Shown piece after piece: positions 16,636 through 25,711 of a stretch of 64,000 nt of DNA. Every line of letters starts with the position of its first letter. The first letter of the stretch is position 1. Below the pieces are notes generated by a model. The model worked only from the letters and a program-made list of their open reading frames with translations. It did no database searches and had not been told where the DNA came from. The position numbers and the translations under genes were made by a program. Origin of the DNA: UBA2108 sp002713215 (lineage in GTDB: Bacteria; Bacteroidota; Bacteroidia; Flavobacteriales_G; Salibacteraceae); the NCBI GenBank assembly GCA_937891015.1, contig CALAPY010000041.1, positions 62,001 through 126,000 on the forward strand, in the 5' to 3' direction.

Positions 16636-17616
16636 ATGGCTTTGCATTCCATAAACGAACTTCAAAAGCATTTTGAAAATGCACTTGGTTTGGTTGAATT
16701 TTCTGACCGGCCTACCGAGTTGTATGACCCGGTTGACTACATACTTAAACTCAAAGGCAAACGAGCAAGGCCTGTATGTACCCTGGCATCCTGCGAAATG
16801 TTTGGAGGCAACTACAAAGCAGCCATTAATCAGGCTATTGCGGTTGAAATCTTTCACAATTTTACGCTGGTGCATGACGATATAATGGACCAAGCTCCAT
16901 TGCGCCGCGGAAAAGAAACCGTACATAAAAAATGGGATACCAATACAGGCATTCTAAGCGGTGATGCCATGATGATTTTGGCCTATCAATACCTTCAGAA
17001 AGCCAGCAACGATAAAATACAATCCCTGCTTTCAAGCTTTAATAGAACAGCAATTAAGGTTTGCGAAGGCCAACAATGGGATATGAACTTCGAAACATCA
17101 ACAAATGTTTCAATGGATGATTATCTATCCATGATAAAACAAAAAACCGCAGTGTTGCTTGGTGAAGCTTTGCGCCTGGGTGCAATAATGGCCAATGCCG
17201 ACGAAGAAAGCCAGCATCTGATCTATGACTTTGGAAAGGACTTCGGCATAGCCTTTCAAATTCAGGACGACATCCTTGATTTGTACGGAGATCCAGAAAA
17301 ATTTGGTAAGTCTCCAGGTGGAGATATTCTGGCAGGAAAGAAAAGTTACCTCTATGTAAAAGCCATGGAGCGGGCACCGAAGATGCTTAAAGAAGAATTA
17401 AACCAAACGTATTACAGTGCTGATCTCAAGGCTCCGCAAAAAATCGAAAAGGTGAAGTCTATATTCGACGAATTAGACATTAAGTCCAGAGCGAAAGCCG
17501 AAATGAACCGTTATTATTTATCGGCAGGAATTGCACTTAACACGATTGAAATTCCCGAAAACCAAAAATTGGTTCTAAAAGAATTTGCGGAGGGATTAAT
17601 GGTAAGGGAAATATAA
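16636..17616 (+). CDS. Polyprenyl (geranylgeranyl/farnesyl-type) diphosphate synthase
   Basis: 326 residues. This trans-prenyltransferase condenses isopentenyl diphosphate with allylic diphosphates. Both aspartate-rich motifs are intact: first LVHDDIMDQAPLRRGKETVH (around residue 80) and second FQIQDDILDLYGDPEKFGKS (around 210), with KGKRARP for diphosphate binding near the N-terminus. Chain length cannot be set with confidence; the residues before the first motif do not show an obvious short-chain block. It lies 1.4 kb downstream of the lipid operon and could supply its UbiA-type enzyme, or serve quinone and carotenoid synthesis. A weak hairpin (17618-17634, 5-bp stem) follows. Confidence 0.9.
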   Translation: MALHSINELQKHFENALGLVEFSDRPTELYDPVDYILKLKGKRARPVCTLASCEMFGGNYKAAINQAIAVEIFHNFTLVHDDIMDQAPLRRGKETVHKKWDTNTGILSGDAMMILAYQYLQKASNDKIQSLLSSFNRTAIKVCEGQQWDMNFETSTNVSMDDYLSMIKQKTAVLLGEALRLGAIMANADEESQHLIYDFGKDFGIAFQIQDDILDLYGDPEKFGKSPGGDILAGKKSYLYVKAMERAPKMLKEELNQTYYSADLKAPQKIEKVKSIFDELDIKSRAKAEMNRYYLSAGIALNTIEIPENQKLVLKEFAEGLMVREI

Positions 17617-17773
17617 TCCCAAGCTCAAATTGGGTGTTTGTAATTCATCAATTTTGAAGCCAATAAAACCTTATCAACAATTTCATAGTTTCAAGTATTA
17701 AATCGGCAAATATTCTCGACGAATTTCAAGCAAATTCTTTAAGCTAAATTCGTTAAATAGAACATCGAGCCGG

Positions 17774-17781
17774 TAACTTTG
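17774..17781 (+). promoter_or_regulatory. -7 box for the small lipoprotein gene
   Basis: TAACTTTG matches TAnnTTTG exactly. Transcription near 17788 leaves a short leader before the GTG at 17805. Confidence 0.45.
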
Positions 17782-17804
17782 AGGCCCATTTTTTAAAATA
17801 GGTT

Positions 17805-18179
17805 GTGAAGCCAATTATTATCTCTTCTGTTCTTGCAGTTTTTTTGCTCTCCGGATGCAATAAGGGTGTCGATTTCACTTCAGTTATAAACCTAAATGCG
17901 CCCTTGAGCCTTGCCACTCCTAAATCGAAGGAGACCATACATGTTAATTCAGAAAAATGGAATAAACTGGTCGATTTTGCCATCAGTAACAAAAAAGGAT
18001 GGGAACCCACCACGGCGTTTTATTTTGGAACAGAGATTTGGATTAAACAAAACGACTTTAGTTTCAGGTATTATTCTTCAGGAGAAATTGCAACCATAAA
18101 GTTCAAGAATGAAGAAGGCAGCGAACTTAAGTTTGCCAAAATGATTGAGCGCGAGCAACTTGACTTTTTGCTCAATTAG
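17805..18179 (+). CDS. Small putative lipoprotein, function unknown
   Basis: 124 residues from a GTG start. The N-terminus is a hydrophobic signal followed by the lipobox LLSGC, with Cys at residue 18, so it should be lipid-anchored. The rest is soluble, with a W-rich, beta-like pattern (FRYYSSGEIATIKFKNEEGSE). I do not recognise a domain. It is flanked by the polyprenyl synthase gene upstream and faces the SDR gene tail to tail with only a few bases between them. The promoter box at 17774 supports a genuine, separately expressed gene. Confidence 0.6.
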   Translation: MKPIIISSVLAVFLLSGCNKGVDFTSVINLNAPLSLATPKSKETIHVNSEKWNKLVDFAISNKKGWEPTTAFYFGTEIWIKQNDFSFRYYSSGEIATIKFKNEEGSELKFAKMIEREQLDFLLN

Positions 18180-18184
18180 ATTTC

Positions 18185-19093
18185 CTATTTCTTAAGCAGG
18201 TCGTTCAGGCCCTCTTCCAATGTATTATAGTTAAAATTAAACCCTGCTTCTTTAATTTTTTTATTGGACACGGCACTTCCATTTATAGCGATTTCATCCG
18301 CCATTTTTCCAAGTAGTATTTTAAGGACAAAACCCGGAACATTAGGCATAAACATTGGTCGATTAGTGGCCATGCAAAGTTGTTTGGTAAACTCCCTATT
18401 GGTTAAGTTTTCATCGGCCACTGCATTGTATGCCCCTTCCAATTGATTTTCGTACACAAAAAGAAACAGGTTGACCAAGTCATCAAGATGAATCCATGGC
18501 ATCCGCTGTCTTCCACTTGCCAATGGTGATCCGATGCCCCATATTACAGGGTCAATCAACTTTTTGAAAGCTCCTCCCTTACTGGAAAGAACAATGGATG
18601 TTCGTATCGATGAATTTAAAATTCCAAGTTCATTAAACCTGGCTGCAGCCTTTTCCCATTCCCTGGTCACTGAAGCTAAAAAGCCTTCTCCTTCCTCAGC
18701 CTCCTCTGTGAACACCGTCGAAAAATCATTGACCCCGTAAAAAGCAACTCCCGAAGCTGAAATAAAATGTTTGGGTTTGTTCTTCATCGAACCAACCTTG
18801 TCAAACAATAACTTCGCAGTGAGAATTCGAGAATCGAGGATTTCCTGCTGCCTCGACTTTGTCCATTTAGATTCAGCAATACCTGCACCTGCTAAATGAA
18901 ATATAACATCTACATCTTCCAGGGCCCTTGTGTCAAGCTCTCCTTTCCTGTAGTCCCATTTGAATCCCTTTGCTCCTATAGGTGCATTTCCCGATCGGCT
19001 CAAATTGTAAACTTCAAAACCCTTTTTAAGAAGTAAGGAGATCAATTCGGAACCTACCAATCCATTTCCACCTGTAACCAACACTCGCCGCAT
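18185..19093 (-). CDS. TIGR01777-family NAD(P)-dependent epimerase-like protein
   Basis: 302 residues. This is the extended-SDR type called SDR39U1/YfcH. The dinucleotide loop VTGGNGLVGSELISLL begins at residue 6; DVIFHLAGAGIAESKW follows, and the family's RTSIVLSSKGGAFKKL and MPWIHLDDLV segments are present. A C-terminal DUF1731-like helix region is visible (FVLKILLGKMADEI). The physiological substrate is unknown for the family. The gene starts at the ATG at 19093 and is divergent from the next small gene. Confidence 0.85.
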   Translation of the reverse strand: MRRVLVTGGNGLVGSELISLLLKKGFEVYNLSRSGNAPIGAKGFKWDYRKGELDTRALEDVDVIFHLAGAGIAESKWTKSRQQEILDSRILTAKLLFDKVGSMKNKPKHFISASGVAFYGVNDFSTVFTEEAEEGEGFLASVTREWEKAAARFNELGILNSSIRTSIVLSSKGGAFKKLIDPVIWGIGSPLASGRQRMPWIHLDDLVNLFLFVYENQLEGAYNAVADENLTNREFTKQLCMATNRPMFMPNVPGFVLKILLGKMADEIAINGSAVSNKKIKEAGFNFNYNTLEEGLNDLLKK

Positions 19094-19131
19094 GGTGTTT
19101 TATTTATTTTCGTTTGAACAAAATTACATTT

Positions 19132-19497
19132 ATGCCAAAGGAACTTCCTGATATTAACAATTACAAAACACGAATCGATGTGATTGAGGAGGTAGCCAGG
19201 CAAATTGAAAAAGACCTTGGTATAGAATTTCCCCTGAAATTAAGTGGAAACCCTGACCTGGCCTACACTGAACTATTTGAACAAACCTTACCTGTTCTTA
19301 AGGAAACGATTAACGATCCTTTGTTTTCATTTAAACACCTCCTGTATAAAATTGACATCAATGAAACCAAATTATCCCAGGCGTTTAGAACCGAAGTTGA
19401 TGCAAACGAATTTGAAATTTATACACGACTCATCATTGAACGTGAGCTCCAAAAAGTGGCAACCCGGAGGTTCTTCAAATCCAGTTTAAATAAATGA
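19132..19497 (+). CDS. Small conserved-looking hypothetical protein
   Basis: 121 residues from the ATG at 19132; a TTG at 19114 in frame would add six. The sequence is helical and charged, with no signal peptide, membrane segment or motif that I recognise. Its stop overlaps the ATG of the propeller histidine kinase gene by four bases (ATGA), which suggests co-expression with the two-component pair. Codon use and amino acid composition look like a real gene. Confidence 0.6.
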   Translation: MPKELPDINNYKTRIDVIEEVARQIEKDLGIEFPLKLSGNPDLAYTELFEQTLPVLKETINDPLFSFKHLLYKIDINETKLSQAFRTEVDANEFEIYTRLIIERELQKVATRRFFKSSLNK

Positions 19498-22310
19498 AAG
19501 TAGCAAAGGTCATAGTTGTATTTATCTTCATTGGCTTTGTTCTCGTTGGACATAGTCAGACATTTCATCTCACTAATTTTAGGGTTAAAGATGGTATGGC
19601 AAGCTCACAAGTCTATGACATTGCACAGGATAAGAAAGGGAACCTGTATGTAGCTACTGATTTGGGCCTTACTAAATACAATGGATATGCGTTCGAAACA
19701 TTTTCGGAGGAAGAAGGATTAAGTGATAACTCAATAGCAAAGGTCTTTGTAGATGCTAAAGACCATGTCTGGTGTATCGGATCCAATAGAAGTTTCTCAG
19801 TTTTTCAGAATAACAAGGCCAAAATGTGGAGGTCATCCGATAGCCTCAATAAAATAATTGGCCGTGATTTCATTCGTTCATTTGCAGTTGATCAACGGGA
19901 TAATCTAATCATTGGAATTTCTCAACCCTGTTTTGATAATGCCTACGTTATTAATGTAGACTCAAATGGCACCATTCAAAAAAACATAAAATCAAAGGGG
20001 TTTTATTACATGCTCCAAAAGAAAATCTTCGGTGGTAATTCGTGCCCGGGAAGTGTATCTAACCTGGAGATGATTAATGGACAGAATAAATCAAATTCTG
20101 TATTCGATAGAAGCCAGGGAACCCTTTTATCGGTTTGTGCTAACGATGAGAAAGCATTTGCGGTCAGTGATAATCAAATCATTTCAATCGGCTATTCCAG
20201 ATCCTATTTTCTTGAATCCACTCACTCGGGATCTTCTTTAATAGACATGGATGGTAACTTGTGGGTGAGTACCTATTCCGGAGTCCTGTTTTTTAAAGAA
20301 GGAAACCTCAGGTCAAAACCAATCCATCTATTGAAAAACGTGTCAATATCTAAGATTTTTCAGGACCTGGACGGCTCCATTTGGATAGGAACCTATTCCA
20401 AAGGACTCTATCAAATTAAGAATCAGTATGTAATTGTTGTCGATAAACTGAATGATCTGTTTGAACCGGATATAAATTCCGTTTCAGGCAGGGATAATGC
20501 AATTGCCTTTTCGGATTCGAGAAACAATCTATACACCGCAGATATAAATGGTAATTCAACCTTAATTGGCTTAGCTACTTCACCGGTAAGCGATGTTCTA
20601 TTTGATAAAAAGAATCCCCTGTTCCTGGAAAGACAGAAACGCAGGTCTACACCTAACACCTTTAAGTATAGTGGAATATGCATCTGGAACGGCAAAATTT
20701 CCGGAATACAATGGTATGGAAAGATTTACGGATTTAGTGGATACCGGGATCAGCAGGAAATCATTAATTCCTCTGCTTTTGATTTCAACGAAAAGGTACT
20801 TGCAATCGTTGAAGACTCTGTAGGAATCGTTTGGCTGGGCACAACAAATGGACTATATAGATTTGATGGAAAAGCTGTTACATTGGTTCAAAGCACAAAT
20901 GAAATCCGAGTTGATCGTATCGATTTTTACAGTGGTAATTTGGTCTTTTGCTCCAGGGGGAACGGATTGGGTTTTTTGAATAAGGACACCCTTAGTTTTT
21001 TCGGTGAAGACCAGGGATTGGTAAGTAATTTTACCAACGACCTATTTGTTCTAGATAATGAATTGTGGTGTGCAACCAACAGTGGTGCTACGCGAATTAC
21101 GGAGCAGGATACCATATCCATTGGAAGAAAAGATGGTCTGCCATCAGCGGAAATTAATGCAATATGGTCGAGTGCGGATAAGGTTGTATTCGGAACGCGA
21201 AAGGGGTTGGTCCTTTTGGACAAAAAGTATTTGATCAATACACCAAGGCTACTTACCCTCGAAATCGTTGACGTAAACTTAGGTGAGTCTAAATTAGATT
21301 TCCGTAACTCTACACCCGTTCTGCCTTATAAGCAAAATGGGATTTCAATTACCCTCAGGGCGATCGATTTCCGAATTGACTTCCCAATTAGGTATAGGTA
21401 CCGGTTATCCAATGACTCCAAATGGTCGTATACGTCGCAGCCAACCATTAAATATGCTTCATTGCCCACAGGAGAATGGACCTTTTATTGTTCAGCTCAA
21501 AACCAACGTGGAGAATGGGGACCAATAAACGAAGTATTAAAATTGGAGGTTTCAAATCCCTACTACCTGGAGTGGTGGTTTATTCTTCTGGTATTAGCAC
21601 TTGCCGGTGGAATTACCTGGGGCATATTCAGATGGCAATATGCACAGCAGGTGAAAGAGGAAAAAACTCAAAACGAACTCAATGTTCTCAAAATAAAAGC
21701 ACTTAGTTCGCAAATGAATCCTCACTTTATTTTCAATTCTTTAAACTCAATTCAAACCTTCCTGGTGGATAACGATTTGAGAATGAGCAATAAGTACCTA
21801 ACCAAGTTTGCCCGATTGATGCGATTTACCCTTAACAACTCCAATGAAACATTTGTTCCGCTTAAAGACGTAATTGCTTCGCTGGAGCTCTATATGGAGT
21901 TGGAGCAGTTGCGATTTGGGAACAAATTTGACTTTAAAATAATTACCAGCTCTTCACTTGAAATGGAATCATTAAAAATTCCATCCATGTTAATTCAACC
22001 GTTTATTGAGAATGCAATTTTGCATGGAATTCTACCGCTGGAATCCCGTGGAGAAATAATGCTTAAAGTTGATATTAAAGATGATAACACACTGTTAGCA
22101 ACTATCCGGGACAATGGGGTTGGCAGGGATTATCACAAAGATAAAATTGGCAAAAAGCATAAGTCTCATGGTCTAAGAATTACCCGCGAGCGGTTGCAAG
22201 TATTTGAAAGTCTTATGGGTAACAAATTCAATCTGGAGATTCGTGATTTGAAAGATGAAGAAGGTAAACCGAAAGGGACTGAAATTGAACTAATGATTCC
22301 TTATATGTAA
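19494..22310 (+). CDS. Membrane sensor histidine kinase with beta-propeller sensor (LytS/YesM type)
   Basis: 938 residues. A signal peptide (about 1-21) is followed by an extracellular ligand-binding beta-propeller with repeated blades such as GNLYVATDLGLTKYNG and GNLWVSTYSGVLFFKEG (Reg_prop). A Y_Y_Y-type Ig-like domain comes around residues 615-685. One transmembrane helix follows (WWFILLVLALAGGITWGIF). The cytoplasmic His_kinase domain has its phosphoacceptor in SSQMNPHFIFNSLNSIQ (His about 743), and the ATPase part has FIENAILHGI and DNGVGR. The next gene, a LytTR regulator, is surely its partner. The signal sensed is unknown. Confidence 0.9.
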   Translation: MKVAKVIVVFIFIGFVLVGHSQTFHLTNFRVKDGMASSQVYDIAQDKKGNLYVATDLGLTKYNGYAFETFSEEEGLSDNSIAKVFVDAKDHVWCIGSNRSFSVFQNNKAKMWRSSDSLNKIIGRDFIRSFAVDQRDNLIIGISQPCFDNAYVINVDSNGTIQKNIKSKGFYYMLQKKIFGGNSCPGSVSNLEMINGQNKSNSVFDRSQGTLLSVCANDEKAFAVSDNQIISIGYSRSYFLESTHSGSSLIDMDGNLWVSTYSGVLFFKEGNLRSKPIHLLKNVSISKIFQDLDGSIWIGTYSKGLYQIKNQYVIVVDKLNDLFEPDINSVSGRDNAIAFSDSRNNLYTADINGNSTLIGLATSPVSDVLFDKKNPLFLERQKRRSTPNTFKYSGICIWNGKISGIQWYGKIYGFSGYRDQQEIINSSAFDFNEKVLAIVEDSVGIVWLGTTNGLYRFDGKAVTLVQSTNEIRVDRIDFYSGNLVFCSRGNGLGFLNKDTLSFFGEDQGLVSNFTNDLFVLDNELWCATNSGATRITEQDTISIGRKDGLPSAEINAIWSSADKVVFGTRKGLVLLDKKYLINTPRLLTLEIVDVNLGESKLDFRNSTPVLPYKQNGISITLRAIDFRIDFPIRYRYRLSNDSKWSYTSQPTIKYASLPTGEWTFYCSAQNQRGEWGPINEVLKLEVSNPYYLEWWFILLVLALAGGITWGIFRWQYAQQVKEEKTQNELNVLKIKALSSQMNPHFIFNSLNSIQTFLVDNDLRMSNKYLTKFARLMRFTLNNSNETFVPLKDVIASLELYMELEQLRFGNKFDFKIITSSSLEMESLKIPSMLIQPFIENAILHGILPLESRGEIMLKVDIKDDNTLLATIRDNGVGRDYHKDKIGKKHKSHGLRITRERLQVFESLMGNKFNLEIRDLKDEEGKPKGTEIELMIPYM

Positions 22311-22362
22311 GAATCAAGGAATAAATGATTTTACTTTGAGTAGTATTAAAAAAATAGGAGAC

Positions 22363-23118
22363 ATGAGTGATCAAATTTCTTGCGTATTAATTGATGACGA
22401 ACCCAACGCTGTAAAAGTTTTAAATAAGTTTATTGAAAGCTATTGCCCGACAGTAAATGTAGTGGGTACGGCAAATGACATTGAAGGAGGAGTTGAGGTT
22501 ATTATGGAAAATAACCCGCAGCTTGTGTTTCTCGATATTGAAATGCCAATGGGAAGTGGTTTTGATTTACTGGCTAAGTTAGAAGATCGAAAATTTCATG
22601 TCGTCTTTGTAACTGCTTATGACCACTATGCGGTGCAGGCAATTAAAAGTCAGGCCATTGATTACATACTGAAACCCGTGGACATTGACGATCTGGTGAA
22701 TGCCGTAAATAAGGTTACAAAAAAATTGCATGAACCTAAAAGTGTTAAAGAGGTACTTAGAAACGTTGCATTGGAAGAAAATGCCAAGCTTGCCATTCCC
22801 ACTTTATATGGGCACCAATTTTTAGATCCTGAGAATATTATTCATATTCGAGCTGAGGGAAGTTATTCTGTGATCTACACTGAAACAGAAGGCGAAATAA
22901 TGGTTTCCAAAAACCTGAAGAGTATTGAAAATGCACTAAAACAAGATTGCTTTTTAAGGGTTCATCGGTCTCACATTGTAAACCTGGATAAGGTAAAGGA
23001 ACTGCATAAAAACGATGGTGGTTATTTGGTCCTTCAAAACAATGATCGGGTAGAAATTGGTGCTTCCAGTAAACCGGCAATTATGGAGAAATTGGGGCAG
23101 CGATTAAATTTCATATAG
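22363..23118 (+). CDS. LytTR-type response regulator
   Basis: 251 residues from the ATG at 22363, which has a Shine-Dalgarno-like AGGAG a few bases upstream; the in-frame TTG at 22336 is less likely. The receiver domain has the acidic pair in LIDDEPNA, the phosphorylated aspartate in LVFLDIEMPMGSG, and the switch lysine in YILKPVD. The C-terminal half is a LytTR DNA-binding domain (IIHIRAEGSYSVIYT, then LRVHRSHIVNLDKVKEL). It should regulate genes in response to the propeller kinase upstream. Confidence 0.92.
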   Translation: MSDQISCVLIDDEPNAVKVLNKFIESYCPTVNVVGTANDIEGGVEVIMENNPQLVFLDIEMPMGSGFDLLAKLEDRKFHVVFVTAYDHYAVQAIKSQAIDYILKPVDIDDLVNAVNKVTKKLHEPKSVKEVLRNVALEENAKLAIPTLYGHQFLDPENIIHIRAEGSYSVIYTETEGEIMVSKNLKSIENALKQDCFLRVHRSHIVNLDKVKELHKNDGGYLVLQNNDRVEIGASSKPAIMEKLGQRLNFI

Positions 23119-23393
23119 ACAGAAATCTACCCTTTTTACAACTGAACCGTCGACTCTTATTGTCAGATTGCTCCATCCTTATTATCTGATTTAGTAGTTA
23201 ATTTTAACTATTAAAATTTTACAATTTCGGCCTAACTTCACGAAAAATGAGAAGATTTGTTCTTTTACAAGAAATAGTTGGTCGTTCACAAAAACCAAAG
23301 GCTACTTAACGTGATTTGGTAGTACTATTGAAGTATCCAATTAACCAGTTATCGTATGAGTAGAGTCCCTTCCAGCTAACCATCACTCTCAAA

Positions 23394-23843
23394 CTATAAC
23401 ATTCTTTTATCCTGGAAAAATGCTCTAATTAAGTTAGAGCATTCATCTTTTAGTACCCCGGGAACCACCTTGGTTTTCTTGTGCAAAATTGATTCAGACA
23501 ATCGGGCATACCCCTTTTTACTGTCGCCAGCTCCATAGGTAATACCCTTTAAATGGGCAAGCATGGTGGCTCCTGCGCACATTACACAAGGCTCAAGCGT
23601 TACATAAAGCGTGCATTGGCCCAGGTACTTCCCCCCCAAATAATCTGCCGCCGCAGTAATTGCCTGCATTTCGGCATGGGCTGTAACATCATTAAGTCGT
23701 TCGGTTAAATTGTGCGCCCTTGAAATTATTTTGTTTTCGCAAACGATAACTGCTCCAATGGGAACCTCATCAGCATCAAATGCCTTTTGCGCCTCAATGA
23801 GGGCTTGTTTCATAAAGTATTCGTCACTAAAGGGGTCTACCAT
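23394..23843 (-). CDS. tadA: tRNA-specific adenosine deaminase TadA
   Basis: About 149 residues from the ATG at 23843; ATG 23849 and TTG 23861 are alternatives in frame. TadA converts A34 of tRNA-Arg(ACG) to inosine. The zinc site is complete: TAHAEMQAI with the catalytic glutamate, and LEPCVMCAGA with the cysteine pair. The N-terminal FSDEYFMKQALIEAQKA is typical of TadA. The gene is divergent from aspS. The 275-base gap downstream, toward the response regulator, holds no gene I can support. Confidence 0.93.
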   Translation of the reverse strand: MVDPFSDEYFMKQALIEAQKAFDADEVPIGAVIVCENKIISRAHNLTERLNDVTAHAEMQAITAAADYLGGKYLGQCTLYVTLEPCVMCAGATMLAHLKGITYGAGDSKKGYARLSESILHKKTKVVPGVLKDECSNLIRAFFQDKRML

Positions 23844-23922
23844 ATCCATCCAAAAATCCAAAGGTATTTATTAGTATTCATTTGCAGTAAACCGTAATTT
23901 CGCGGTCCCAAAAACAGTGCAA

Positions 23923-25677
23923 ATGTATAGGAGCCATAATTGCGGAGAACTGCGAAAAGAACATATTGGACAAGAGGTAGCTCTTGCCGGATGGGTACAA
24001 CGTTCCAGAGACTTAGGTGGAATGACTTTTATCGACTTAAGAGATCGATACGGAATTTCGCAATTGGCCTTTAACGTAGACCAGGATGAATTTTTGTGCA
24101 CCAGCGCCAGAAAACTTGGACGCGAATACGTCATTCAGGTAAAGGGAACCGTTATTGAGCGGGAAAGTAAGAATCCACAACTACCGACGGGTGAAGTTGA
24201 GGTTACGGTTAACGATTTGGTTATTCTGAACCCATCCAAAACACCACCTTTTACCATTGAAAATGAAACTGATGGTGGTGAGGAATTAAGAATGCAATAC
24301 CGCTACCTTGATCTTCGAAGAACTCCCTTAAAAAACAACCTGCAACTTAGGCATAAACTGGCCATTGAAACCCGAAAATACCTGGATGGGTTGGAATTCA
24401 TTGAAGTTGAAACACCCGTGTTGCTAAAATCTACTCCTGAGGGTGCGCGTGATTTTCTTGTACCAAGCAGGATGCACTCTGGCGAATTCTATGCTTTGCC
24501 GCAAAGTCCGCAAACCTTTAAGCAATTGTTAATGGTTGCAGGATACGATCGGTACTTCCAAATTGTAAAGTGCTTCCGGGACGAAGACCTTAGAGCCGAT
24601 CGTCAACCTGAATTTACACAAATCGATTGCGAAATGACTTTTGTAAATCGAGAAGATGTTCTCCGAACATTTGAGGGCCTCGTATGCCATCTATTTAATG
24701 AGCTAAAGGGAATTCAATTACCTGCATTTCCAAGAATGACCTACGCGGATGCCATGAATTATTATGGCTCAGACAAACCGGATACCCGTTTCGAAATGAA
24801 GTTTGTTGATCTGTCAAATTTGGCGAAGAACAATGGGTTCAAAGTTTTTGATAACTCAGAATGGATGGGCGGAATTTGTGTGACCGGCGCCGCATCATAT
24901 TCCAGAAAAGACCTGGATAAATTAACCGATTGGGTAAAACGTCCTCAAATTGGTGCCCAGGGACTGGTTTACGTTAAATGCAATGAGGATGGCACCTATA
25001 AATCTTCGGTGGACAAATTCTTTTCACAGGAACAATTGGCTAAATGGGCAACCGAATTTAATGCGCAGCCCGGAGATTTAATACTTGTGTTATCTGGAAA
25101 AAAATCAACCACACAAATTCAACTGGGGCAACTTCGATTGGAAATGGGGTCCAAGCTTGGACTAAGAAATCCGAACGAATATTCTCCTCTATGGGTGGTG
25201 GACTTCCCGCTTCTGGAATTGGATGAAGAAACTCAAAATTATCATGCCATGCACCATCCATTTACTTCACCCTTGGAAGAGGATGAAAATAAAATGGAAT
25301 CGGAGCCTGGAGAAGTTCGCGCAAACGCCTACGACATGGTTATTAACGGAGTGGAATTGGGTGGTGGTTCAATTCGGATTTTCAATAAATCGCTTCAATC
25401 CAAAATGTTTGACTTGCTAGGTTTTAGTAAAGAAGAAGCCGAAGCTCAATTTGGTTTTTTAATGAATGCATTCGAATATGGCGCTCCCCCACATGGTGGT
25501 ATTGCCTTTGGGCTGGATAGAATATGCGCTTTGTTTGGTGGTACCGACTCCATCCGCGATTACATTGCCTTCCCAAAAAATAATGCAGGTAGGGATGTAA
25601 TGATCCAGTCACCATCCGCCATAGCTCCAGAGCAAATGATCGAATTGGGGCTTAGAATTGAAGAAAACGATAGGTAA
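23923..25677 (+). CDS. aspS: Aspartyl-tRNA synthetase
   Basis: 584 residues from the ATG at 23923; GTG 23917 is an alternative in frame. This is a bacterial-type class IIb enzyme. An N-terminal OB-fold anticodon domain (GWVQRSRDLGGMTFIDLRDR) comes first, then motif 2 (FRDEDLRADRQPEFTQID), the bacterial GAD insertion, and motif 3 (GGIAFGLDRICALFGG). Full length, with no damage seen. A promoter-like TAATTTCG lies at 23895-23902. The next gene begins just beyond the stop. Confidence 0.97.
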   Translation: MYRSHNCGELRKEHIGQEVALAGWVQRSRDLGGMTFIDLRDRYGISQLAFNVDQDEFLCTSARKLGREYVIQVKGTVIERESKNPQLPTGEVEVTVNDLVILNPSKTPPFTIENETDGGEELRMQYRYLDLRRTPLKNNLQLRHKLAIETRKYLDGLEFIEVETPVLLKSTPEGARDFLVPSRMHSGEFYALPQSPQTFKQLLMVAGYDRYFQIVKCFRDEDLRADRQPEFTQIDCEMTFVNREDVLRTFEGLVCHLFNELKGIQLPAFPRMTYADAMNYYGSDKPDTRFEMKFVDLSNLAKNNGFKVFDNSEWMGGICVTGAASYSRKDLDKLTDWVKRPQIGAQGLVYVKCNEDGTYKSSVDKFFSQEQLAKWATEFNAQPGDLILVLSGKKSTTQIQLGQLRLEMGSKLGLRNPNEYSPLWVVDFPLLELDEETQNYHAMHHPFTSPLEEDENKMESEPGEVRANAYDMVINGVELGGGSIRIFNKSLQSKMFDLLGFSKEEAEAQFGFLMNAFEYGAPPHGGIAFGLDRICALFGGTDSIRDYIAFPKNNAGRDVMIQSPSAIAPEQMIELGLRIEENDR

Positions 25678-25682
25678 TTTTC

Positions 25683-25690
25683 TATCTTTG
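25683..25690 (+). promoter_or_regulatory. -7 box for the TPR sensor kinase gene
   Basis: TATCTTTG, an exact TAnnTTTG, lies just after the aspS stop with a TTG 22 bases upstream. Transcription near 25697 is only 15 bases before the TTG at 25712, which encodes the start of a clean signal peptide. This argues against the longer reading from 25658 that overlaps aspS. Confidence 0.55.
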
Positions 25691-25711
25691 AGGGGAAGAA
25701 CACACCCTAAG

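Noticed and set aside
17618..17634. CCCAA/TTGGG hairpin after the polyprenyl synthase gene as a terminator
   Set aside because: Only a 5-bp stem and no real T-run, so it is too weak to list as a terminator.
23247..23309. 20-codon ORF in the gap between the LytTR regulator and tadA
   Set aside because: Too short to support, no ribosome binding site of note, no exact promoter box; the 275-base gap is left unannotated.
25658..25711. Upstream extension of the TPR kinase overlapping aspS
   Set aside because: A TAnnTTTG box lies inside it and the signal peptide begins cleanly at TTG 25712.
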